Shown piece after piece: positions 12,039-24,000 of a DNA stretch of 64,000 nt. The DNA comes from Tetracentron sinense (lineage: Eukaryota; Streptophyta; Magnoliopsida; Trochodendrales; Trochodendraceae): contig CM026561.1 in the NCBI GenBank assembly GCA_015143295.1, positions 43,900,875-43,964,874 of the forward strand, written 5' to 3'. The position numbers were made by a program, and so were the translations under genes. The notes under the pieces are model-generated. The model saw nothing but the letters and a program-made list of their open reading frames with translations, was not told the origin of the DNA and did no database searches. Position 1 is the first letter of the stretch. The number at the start of each line of letters is the position of its first letter.

Positions 12039-15000
12039 CTAGCCATATATTATGTCGGCAAAGTTTATAACAATCTAGCCAACAATGGGCACCTATAAAT
12101 AAATGCAAATTTGCACAAAGCCAAAAAAAAAAGTATACCTGAGTTAAGGTAATGAACACATGTATTGGAAATGATGCCTCTGGCCCAGTAGCCTTCAGTC
12201 GGAACTGCGGGTTTTGATGCCATGTGTCGTAATCTTGACATCCACCGGCACTGTAAGCACGCCATTGCCCATGGACAGAACAGCGCATCTCTGGGGGATA
12301 GACACGACAAACATATACTGACCGGAAGTGAATCTGAAAGTCTTGCCAAGACATCCAGAATATACCATCTTTTGCCTGTTTAAGATTAAAATATGGCCAA
12401 GCACACAACAATAAGATTTTAGGCGGAAAAAGATGAAAATATGATGAATACAATGATGTGATCATGCTTTTCAACAAGATGATATATATTTCAGTGTAAA
12501 AAAGAATGGTAAATGCAAATAAATATGCTCTACAACGATTATGACATGGATCCCATAAAAACAAAACAAAGGACAATTCTATACCATACTTAAGCAGAAT
12601 GAGCACCTGAGGAACATGCTTGAGCTTGTGCTTCATCCTATCAGTCCATTCAGGTGATGAGTCGGACCAAGGCCCATTCCACTCAACTTCATTTGCCCAT
12701 GGATTTCGGATCTGAACAAGCTTGTAGCCATCTACCTCTCTCACCTGAATCACAATTTAACGAGATTGGTAATTTTTGAAACCAAAAAATTACCTTGAAA
12801 ATGATGGATAAACTCATATTAGAGGTAGTATTTCCATATTCCATATACCTGCAATAATGAGTAAGCATGCCCTTGCACAATGCCACTGGAAGAAATGTGT
12901 GCATCTGAACCTGATGGACTCCCGGCACCGAGTAGAAATCCCTCTTGTTTGAAGCGTAATAGTTGAGACCATAGTCTTCCACTTGCAAGATCAATTTGGG
13001 CTTGGGCACTTCTCATGTCAATCTCCTCACCAGCCCCTCCAGTGAGATCCACAAGAGCATCTTGGACAAGCCCACCTTCTAGTGCTTCGTAAGAGCCATG
13101 CAGCTTGGCGTACGCCTTCTCCAAAATAGAGACCCAGAGTTCATTCCCCTTCTTACTGGTAGCGAATGCTGGTTTCCCAGGTGACTCACATGGAATCCAA
13201 TCATCAACAACAACAGGAACCCATTCACCCTGTAGAAAGATCAAAACTCAAATATGACATGTATGCAGCATCTTTATTTAAACAAGCTGATAAAAAAAAT
13301 AACCAACAGATTTCTAATTATTTAATGAAGAATAAACCACGAGGTCGCACACTTCAATATTGTATGGATCGAGTGTCCCAGTAAGATGGGAAGTTGTGCC
13401 TAATCAAGTAGTGAAATGGGCAGATTAGGGAATTCCAGCCTTGAAAAACCATTGAATGAGACTGTCACTACGTTTATACTTCTTGTAAAAAAGGACAAGC
13501 GGTCTGTTCTCCAGGAAAAAAGGGGGGAAAAGTGCATATACGGAAACAGGAGGGTCCAAACACTGGCTCCACTCAGTTACCAAACAGAACCAAGAGGCAG
13601 GGCCTGATGCCGCAATTTTTAGGCATCCCAAACAGCTGCTGATGTTTCATGCTAGATCATGGAAGAAAAGAGAACCACTGAACAAAACAATTATCTATGT
13701 TAACCTGACAACATTATATCAGCACTTGTTATCAATTATAGGCCAACGTCCTAGGTGGACAAGCGCAACTTTTCGGCGTCCCAAACAGCCACTGAAGTTT
13801 CATGTTAGATCATGGGTGAAAAGAGAATCATTGAATGAAAACTTATCCATGTTAACCTGATAAACACAATTTCTCAGCATCCCAAACAGCAGCTGAAGTT
13901 TCATGTTCGATAATGAATGAAAAACTTTCATTGTTAACATGATAAGCGCAATTTTTTGGCATCCCAAACAGTTGCTGAAGTTATATGTTAGATCATGGAT
14001 GTAAAGAGAGGCCAAGAATAACTTTTACCAAAAGTTTATTGTGATCAGGAAAAATGAATTTCTTAATCATAAAGAGATCCGTTTTGCAAGTTCGCTATTT
14101 TTGGTAGTTCCTCCAAAGGATCAGACTAATGAAGAAAATACTTGAATTCTCAATGTAGATGCTACATTGTTGGTTCTCATCCTTCAGAGACTACGAATGG
14201 AAAATTATCTAATGTTAACCTGATAACATTATTTATGCACAAATCAATACCGATTATTTACCACGACCATAAATAAAGGCAAATTCAAGATTTCCAGTGT
14301 GCACAGATTATAGCTGACTATGTTATGTGGCACAAGGACGAATTGCAATCTTAGAAAAGGCAACTGCATATATATATATATATATATAATTGATCTTTCT
14401 ACAACCATAGCCACCAAGTTGGAGTTGGGAAATTATCCGGCCAGGGAAAAATAGCAAAATTCGTAAAAAAAAATGACAAAAAGATAAAAATAATTAAAAA
14501 AATAAGATTACTAATTATGAAAAATTATAAATAAAAAATATTTTGTATATTAGATATGTATTTGTTACTTTTTCAAAAATTGACTAATACTACATGAAAT
14601 AATCTTTTGATGAAAAAATCGTGAATTATTCAGGACCTTTTGAAAAAAAAAACATGGGTACTAGGTTTACAACAAATCTTTCAGGATATCAAGACCATAA
14701 TCCAATGCAAGTTCAATTTTTCCAGTGCACACATTGTAGAATACTTCTCTTTTATGTGTTCGTTTTATATTCTTATACATTGTAATCTCCATACACTCTT
14801 AGTATCTCTTATATACTAATTGTATACTATATATATATATATATATATAAGGTGTATGAGAGAGACAATTAACTCTATAATATTTCTCTAATTTTTTCTT
14901 CCTCCTCTTCTCTTTCTCAAAAACTCAACTTTAAAACTCTAGATCTAAACCCTAAAAACTAATCTAATCAAACCAACTTGGTATCAGAGAAAGGGAATCA

Positions 15001-18000
15001 ACTAAGCGGAGCTTCTGTGCAGAGTTCAAGACAGCAGATTTGCTGATTTTAGCATGATGTTATGTTTCAAAAAAAAAATCAGTTTCATGATTATGTTTGG
15101 TTCGATCTATTGACCAATTTTTGGGGAATCCTTCTGGTATTGATTGGTCCATATGATAATTATTGAATTTTTGAAACAAGTTTCGTGGCATTTGGAATAT
15201 TGAGCAGCTGTTGTAATCAGTTGTTGGGTGGCTATAGCATGTCCAAGGCTGTGCTAGGTTGGTATGTTTCATATTTTGGAACCCTAATTTGGTATTTGGC
15301 TGAATGTTAAGCGGGTGAGTGGTGAAACCCTGATTTGGTAGTTTTTTCTATGGTGGTGTAACCCTATGTTGATGATTTGTGATTGTTTTTTTGATTTGAC
15401 GAGCATGGCGGATGAGTCTGAGGTTAGTCAGTCTTCCAGTTACCTTGTGCAGGAAAGAGGAAGTATGAGGTTCTATGAAAGTTATGCCCAAAATGGCCAA
15501 ATCTTCAAATAAATTGGATGAGAATAATGTTCTTGCCCAAAATGGCCAAAATGGGTTATTTGACTAGTGTCGTCCCTACTCCCAAACCCTCTGATTCAGC
15601 CTACGCCAAGTGGGATGCCGAGAATGCTAATCAGTGCTAATTGTTACACATTTATGCACCTCAAACTACACTTGTTAATTCCTTAGAGTTGTCTTTTGAA
15701 CTGTTTTACGGTACTTAATTGTTTTTATCCATTTCAGGTTTATGCGAGGAAAAGAAGATTAAATGGAAGATTTACAAGATGCAAAGCCTTAGAAGAACCT
15801 CATCTAGGAGAAGACCAAAAGAAAAAAAAAAAAACCAGATAAAAATGAGCAGCGATCCATCGTGACCCACAGGGCGATCGATCGCCAGTCAGAATAGAGA
15901 CGAGCAATTGTCCATCAGCTTACGATGCCAATCATAATTTTACAGGAATATGCAATCGATCGTCCACTATTGGCGATCGATCGCCCATCGGCGTTTTTGG
16001 CCTAAGGATCCATGCGTGAAAGTTAGGAAGTTGACCCTTTTGGGGGTTTCTAAAACCCTAATTAGAAACAAGGAGTCGTTCTCTATAAATCAGAAGGCTA
16101 TGGGCACTGAAAAGGGTTCTGAATTTTGGAAAACAGAAGGAAGGAAAACTTTGGAGATCTATGATGGTTTGAGGATGTGTTCTTTGCGAAGGCACTCCCT
16201 TGCCACGAACTGATTTCTCTTTCTAGGATTTCGATGAAACCCTAACCAAGTAATTATACCTCATGTATTTTATTTAGATTTTCTCAATCTTGTAAACAAT
16301 GATTGCATAATGAAAGAGTTGTTCTTCAACCAAATTTAATGGATTCAATATTCAGTTTCAATGTGATTCTATCCATGTTTAGGTTTTATTATGTTGAGAT
16401 TGAAATCATTCATGTTATCATTCTGTGATTGCTAATGTAGATTTTATGCAATGGTATTATTGTTCAAGGGATTGAATTGTGGGATGTTCTATGCTTAGGG
16501 AAGATGAGTGATTTCACAACCCTTGTTTAGTGTGTATCACTTGTGCTAACCACAGATAGGACATACCTAGGGTTTAATTCCTTATATCATTCTTGATTCG
16601 ATGAGTTGAGACTTATAGTCACTCACATCTCTATTGTTTACACCTGCTCGAATGAATCCATTAGAGTTCAATTAAGAACATGGTTCAAAATATCGATATC
16701 GGTCACCATATCGGTAAGTCCAAAATAGGATACGTATCGGCGTATCGGTTGAATACAGTGGAAAAATTCAGGATACGCTAAAAAAGCTTAGATACGCAAG
16801 GAAAACTTAGATACCTTGCATAAAACCTCTTTTAATGCACATATAAGCTAAAAACAAACAAAATGAAGGTCTCCAACTACATTTATAATCATACATATGA
16901 GAGTTAAAAAATTGATAAGTTAAAAAAGGCGTGCGCGCTGTTAAATATGTATGAAAGTACAAACCATAATTACTTAACCAAGGGATAGAAGCTCACATGC
17001 ATTCATAAATCAAAAGCATGAAAATACATAGACACTTGCATTCACAAATCAAATTGCATACATGATAGAAGCTCAATACCACAATGAGCTTCGTGCCGGC
17101 TTATAATCTATCATTGTGGGATCATGAATTGAGTAGAATGATACATTATAAGTGGTCCAAACATGATGACCCCACTGTCCAAGTCATTATCGTGCGATAT
17201 ATGCCTGGGTACAATTAGAGGGTGTTAAAAGAGACGTGGTAACGCTGGTTAAAAAATTTTAACCCTTAATTTTTTTTTAACAAAAACGTACATATTAACT
17301 TATATTAGTTTTGCCAAACGCCCCCTAAGGGTTAGTGAATCTTAACCACAGTTAATAGAAGTTAAAAGGGACACATTTCGAACCTTGATTTTTTTAAAAA
17401 TATATTGTAAAAAAATAACTTTAAAGTTAAAAATTCTTAACCATAGGGTTAATATATATATATATATATATATATATTGAAAATCAAGGTTAGATTGTTG
17501 AACTCTAAGGATTAGTGAATCTTAACCACAATTAATAGGAGTTAAAAGACACATTTCTAACCTTGATTTTTTTTAATTATTAAAAAAAATTAACTTTTAG
17601 AGTTAAAAATTCTTAACCATAGGGTTAATTCTGAGTGAGGTTAACACAACAGAAGGTTTGATTGCGTGTGTGTGATTGAGTCAGGCTAGCACTCCTCCAA
17701 TAAAGTCATTAAGTATGTGGTGAGTGAGGATAACAGAGTGAGGATAGCACTCCTTTAATAAGACATTAAGTATCTGGCTGAGTGAGGATAGCACTCCTCC
17801 TTCAACACTCTTATAATGCCTTCAATAAGAAAACATAACAAAAAAAAAACGTAGTTTTACCTTCGGGGCTTTGGCAGAAAGAGGGGAAGGGGCGACAGTG
17901 GAAAGGCAAGGGTTGGGAACTCAAAACTCCTCGTCGGTGCAATGGGCTACAACGGCAACGTGATTGACTAGATGGCGATCTACAGTGGCAGTGGCACAAG

Positions 18001-21000
18001 TATGTACCCTAACCCTAAATCTCTAATTCTCCTCTACTAAAAAAATCTGGTTTTTTTTTCCTTTTCTACTTCTCAGTTCTCAATCTCATTCTAGAGTGAC
18101 ATTGGGTGTTTGGGAATCTCTTTTTTTTTTTTGGATGGTTTTTGCAAACAAAATCCCTGCCAACAATTTTTTTTTTTTTTAACTATTGAAATAGAGTATC
18201 GGTCTGTATTGAGCTATATCGCTTCGTATCGACTCGATACGCACGATACGAGTGTTTTTTTTTCCACCATATCTGCATATCGGATTCCCAAAAAACCGGT
18301 ACGTATTGGCCCATACCATGATTAGGAGGTTAGTGGTAGATTCAAACACCCTATATCTTCACTCCTTGTTATCACAAAAACTCTTAATTAATTTCATTAA
18401 ACTTCTCTCCTTGTTATCACAAAAACTCTTAATTAATTTCATTAGTTCAATTTCTGTTTTTACTCCAAAACAATCAAACCAAATCGACTTTTGTTACCCA
18501 TTGACGTAAACATAATTTTAAGAATAAGGCAATGAAACCAGCGCAATCTTCTGTGGTTCGACACCCCATACTAATTACTATTCTACAGAATTGTAGCTAT
18601 TATGAGGTATATTTAATTGACAATCAAATGTCATTTTTTTGTCATGAATCCTTCATTTTATGCAACCCGACATTAGTAGTAGGTATTTGTTTCTTTACAT
18701 TGCACAAGAGATCTAGCATGCAGTGACACATACCTATTCTGAAGTGGGAAACATTGAACGTGTGTTTGAGTTACGACGTAACATCTGGCAATTGAAGTAA
18801 GGGGACCACTCTTTGTTGTTTTTGAGAAGAGTTGGACATTATCAGATCTTTCAAGCTAAGTTATCTTGAAGATGTTACTACTTACAAGAAACTACTAGAA
18901 CAAAATCGTTGCTTTAACTCCTTGTTGGCCTGAATGCCAATTATGAACATATATGAGTTCAGATCCTTAGTAAGGAGCATTCCCCTTCCTTGATGAAAGT
19001 TTATTCTTATTTATGTCGTGAAGAGCATCATCGAAGTGCTACGCTCCAACCCCCCTTCCCTTGATAGATTTGTCTTAGCCTCCTCGCAGAGGAGAGGCAG
19101 GTTTTCCATCGTCGGTTTGGATCCTCCAATTCTTCCACTGATGACAGGGATAAACTTAAGTGTGCCATTATGGGAGCACATATCATACAAGAGATACTTG
19201 TTGAGATTTGCATGGTTACCAACATTCACGAGGATCTATTGGTACTGGGCAAGGCGACATGGACCGACATTATGGTACTGGAAGGGGATTGAGTGCTCAT
19301 TCAATTGTTTTTACATCAGATCCTACTCCTACACCTTCACTAGTGCATCCTTCAGACAGTCATGGTCTCTCCAGAACAAGATAGAGGTCTTCCATCCTTT
19401 TATATCATAGTTGGAACCTCCCACTACAACTTATGCTTCTTCAGTTCCCTATTCAAGTACTTCTGCCTCGGTTTTTAGTGTATTTTTTTCCGCCCCTAGT
19501 TGCTCTTGGATTATTGATTCGGGAGCATCTGATCACGTGACGGGTATGCATTTCTTTTTTGCTCTCACTTTATTGCTTTTGGTAGAGACAGTCAAAATTG
19601 TTGATGGCTCCCTCTTGTACATTGCAGGTAAAGAGAGTGTCTTTATTACTCCATTTATGTCCTTATCCTTAGTTCTTCATGTTCTCAATTATACTTTGAA
19701 ACTTCTATATGTTAGTCCTATCACAAAATCGTTGAATTGTAGTTTTCACATTTTTTTTCTTCTCAATGTGTGTTTCAGGACTTGAAAACGATGACGACGA
19801 TTCGTACGGGCCATGAGGAAAGGGGATTGTATTTGCTTGACCGTGCATTGCTTCTCCAGTCTAGCGGATTTTCGTGATCGGAGTATTAATAGTTGGCATG
19901 ATTTATTACAGTGGCACAAGCGTCTTGGCCACCCTTCTTTTTTTCTTCTTATGAGTTTATTTCTAAAGTTATCATTTTCTAAAGTTACCATTTAGAGTTC
20001 TGTTTTTCCCATTCAGTGCGAAACATGTGAATTCGCAAAGCATTATCGAATCTCTTATCCTTCTACTGGTAATTAATGTAATGTTCCTTTTTCCATTGTC
20101 CATTATGATGTATGTTACTTCTCTATGTGGTTCGATATTTTGTTACGTTTGTTGATGATCTATCTCATGCTACAGGGGTTTATATGTTGAAATCTTAAAA
20201 ATGAGGCTTGCACTGTTCTTTCATCATTCTATAAAATGATTGTTACTCAATCTAATGCTCATATTAAAGTTTTTGTTCTGATAATGGAGGGGAATATATG
20301 TCTGGTAGTTTAGTCACATACTTTGATTCTCATTGCATTGTTCATCAAACTTCTTATGCTGACACTCCTCAACAAAATGGTGTGATTGAGCGAAAAAATC
20401 GACATTAGTTAGAAATTACTCGCTCACTTATGTTTGATATGAATGTACCTAAAATTTTATGGTCTGATGCTGTGTTGACTACGGCTTTCTTAATTAATCG
20501 TATACCTTCTAGAATTTTGAATTTTGAATTCCTTGTTCTCTTGTTGTCTCCTTCCGCTTCTATATTCCCTTCTTGTAAGTTCTTTGTTTTTATGGACATT
20601 AATTTTTTTGAGTCTACTCCTTATTTCTCTGATAGGAAGACCTTCTTTAGGGGAAGAGTACAAGTAAAGAGATGTCTTCTCCTATTCTTAATCCTTCTTT
20701 CTTTGATTCTTATTAAAATTTTACAAATTTTACTTGATCTCCCTTCTTAACCTCAGAAAGATAAAACATGAAATTATACTCTAGTTCTTTATTTTCATAA
20801 ATAATGTTAAAAGTCCTTACAATGTGCTTAAATGCATAGGATCTATGTTTCAGTGATGCAATTATGCACACTATGTAACTTATTTTCAGAGTTTTCGAAT
20901 GGAAAATTCAGAAAATGGGAAAAGACATTGTTTTCTTTATGCCCATCCTACATATCCCTGTTTAACCAAGGTTAAATATGTCTTTTAAGGCTGGCAATCT

Positions 21001-24000
21001 GCAACTGATTGCATTAATTTCTTCATTCATGATATATTCTTAAATTTGTAATAAAAATGTAAAAATCTATTAAATTATGCATATAGTATTAATTAGTGAT
21101 GAACCAAAATGCTGGTGAGTAATATGTTACATATAATTGTCAATAATTAATGACAATGGATTCCAATGGGTTCATTCATTTATTAATGTATTTTTGTAAT
21201 TGACCTATTCTAATAGTTTATTAATAAAAATAAGGAACCGACCAATTAAGATATGCATGTAGGCTTTAATTATGTATTTTATACTTTATAATTAAATAAT
21301 ATTTTTGTACAGAAATAAAAAAGGAATAAAGAAATGAACATAATTGCATCTATATATTCTAATGTATATATCCTAGTTGCATTAGCACTGGGAAAGTTTT
21401 TATTGTCTTAAATGGTTCATCGTCATCAATGCCTTATCCAAAATATTTGGAGTCTTCGATAGGAATATGTTTCCCTATTCCATTATATTCTATAAAAGTC
21501 ATAACTTCAGTTAAAGCGTGTGTTATCCAATCTTTCCTCACTATTGTCCCTCCCCTCACTATTCAGAGATAAGTTTGAAACCATGCTTTAACTCTGCCAA
21601 CAACTGGTAGCTGTCAAAAGTTTGGTTGGGCTTGGGTTTTGGGTAACCTGAACCAACTACAGCTCTTGTTGAGTAACTGGGACTGATTTTCGGGTCGGGT
21701 CGGGTTGGGTTGGGTTGGGTTGCAGTTTGAATATTCAATTCTAAGAGTTGGTCTTGTGTTGGCCCCAACCCATCCCAATCCGTCCTGAGATGCAGCTCAA
21801 TTCGTACAGCAAAAAAGGAACCCAGAGACCATGCCCTACATTTGAACATTAAAGATACTTTTCCTTTGAGTGCCTACTGCCCAGTGTAGAAAACTCCACA
21901 TCTCCTAGTTGATGTAACATGTAATCTTCATATACAGGACCATGATACTAACAATAAACTCTCCCCATCATAAGCATCTATTACGACAATCTCCATTCTG
22001 GGAGACAAGCAAAAACAAAGATCTACAGTAACAAGTCAAGTAAACAAATACTAAAATGATAAGAGTTACAGTTTGTGTAAAATGCAAATATTCATGCATG
22101 GAGTAGTGGACTCAATACCTGAATACAGAAGCGAACCGTATAAATTCCTTCCTCATTAAACTCTGGTGTAATAATCACCTCTGATATTCGTGAAACCTCA
22201 GTTAAAACAGCAACAGCACTCAAGAACCAGCAGTCACCCAATCGACCCTGTTTAAAAAAAAAACAGTTGAGCTGCTTACAAGAACAGAAAAGGAACAGCA
22301 TTGTGATCATTAAATGATAAACCTTTGTCTACAAAAACCATGCATGAGTAAAGAAACAGCATTTCAGTGTCATATTGTAAAAGATAAGCATACCTGACAA
22401 ACATCAGAAGGATTTGCAGCTCCAGAGAACAAGCATGGCTGAGAATCCATACGACTCTCTTTCACTATCTCAGTTGGTCTCATCCACTCAGACACAATCT
22501 AGAATAAAGGCCAAGACAAGATTAAGGACAACTGATATAACAAACTTATCCAACAGCAATATGCTACTCAGAAAAACTTACCTGCAACTTTGGAGGGCTG
22601 TTTTCTGGATCCACAAACAAAGATTGATCATTTGGAGGAAACTCTTGGTCTGTAAAATGAGTTTCTCCTCTTGCAGAGAGAGCTTCCTTAATGGCCAATT
22701 CAACTGAAAGCATCCGTTGATTGATTTCATCCTGTGTTTCTGTCCAAGGTTTCCTCAACTTTCTTGCAAAAGAATCCACATCGATCATCAATCCCTCACG
22801 TTTTGACCGTCTTTTCCTCCCACTTGAATATTGTCCATCCCAATCTACATCATCCCGATCATATAGATCGACATCAGCAGGGTCACTATCCCACTCATCC
22901 ACCTAAGTAAAATATAGGAAGCAGCAATCAGTGAACCAGTCCAAATAAATAAATAATGTGCGAAAGAAATAGCAGACGATTTTTTGAATACTGCAATGAA
23001 ACAACTTCAAGAAAGACCAACTTAAAATAATATGAATATATGATTTGATACAGAAATAGAAGCATACTCTGGAAGGTGAATCAGCCCATTGCCAACCATC
23101 TTCTGCGAGATCAATTAAACTATACTCAGCTAAACTTGTAGCAGCATAAACAGCCACAATCTCATCTTCAGTCAAACACCTTCCCCATATGAAAGCATCC
23201 ATTATATGCATCTTTGATTCAGCTCCTTCACTATCTGACCTCCCAAATGCATCCAAATCTGTTGGTGGTCTAATGCCAATCCAAACTTCTGTTCCCTGCT
23301 CCCAAATGCTGTCACCCATATGCAGTGGTAATCCACTCTGGAAGCCATCAAAACCACCATCTAGATAGCAAGTTGCCTCACCTATGTCAGCGTCAATAGT
23401 CATTGTCATTATATGCCACCTGGAAAGTATAGGAAAACAAGAAATTTAGTTTACAGAGTGAATACAAGCATAATCTGAAACGATGTCTCTCCCCCAATCC
23501 AATTCTTTAAAAAAAAAAAAAAAGGAAACAAGTAAGCAAACTTGAATCCACCTGTGATCATCTGAGAGATGTTAATATTTAGGATGGAAAATGCACAAAC
23601 CTTCCATCAGCAATACTCGTCGCACTGATACTCCACTCCTTTGTCACAGTAGTTTGTCTATCACCTTTAGTAACCAATCTAAGCCCAACTTGTCCAGCCT
23701 CAATGCCTTGTTCAGAACCAGCCACCACGATTTCCCAGCATGCTTTCTTCTGGAATTCAGTTCCTAAAAGACAAACTGGCCCAGACTCAGGTTGGATCAT
23801 GACTGCAATAGAGAAGCTAACCTTCCGACTTTGACAGACACTGGGATCAATCTGGCCACAGTGTCTGCCACTTGTTCTCGGTTCATCATCAAGAACACAT
23901 ACAGCACCTTGAACTCCCATCTGTCCACAAGTTAACAGTCAAAATTTTCAAACAATTATGTACAGAGTCACAAGCTAATTACCTGAAAACAAAGGCATCA

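Larger units (their letters stand above)
15638..18717 (+). mobile_element. LTR-like insertion inside the copia relic
   Basis: It starts TGCTAATTGTTACAC and ends near CTAGCA, directly between two collinear parts of copia gag. The flanking 5-mers (ATCAG / TGCAG) match only partly. The interior contains two copies of the palindrome GGCGATCGATCGCC (15873-15886, 15972-15985) and 'aaaccctaa' motifs, and no coding domain. It is probably a solo LTR or non-autonomous LTR element, itself split by the TIR element at 16679-18320. Confidence 0.5.
13230..22118 (-). other. DEK1: DEK1 intron 26 (8.9 kb), TE-filled
   Basis: A GT-AG intron separating the Cys and His catalytic exons. It holds a diverged ~100-bp tandem array (13605-14010), several (AT)n runs and a nested retroelement stack (14727-20755). 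AT-rich DNA follows (20760-21540), with fragments of dispersed families near 21420-21540 and 21590-21790 (GGGTT/GGGTC-rich). No gene other than TE relics is seen. Confidence 0.85.

Noticed and set aside
12004..12753. 249-codon open frame on the - strand
   Set aside because: It reads through DEK1 exons 28 and 29 and the introns after them. The splice sites and conserved DEK1 sequence show the exons are 12607-12744 and 12139-12375.
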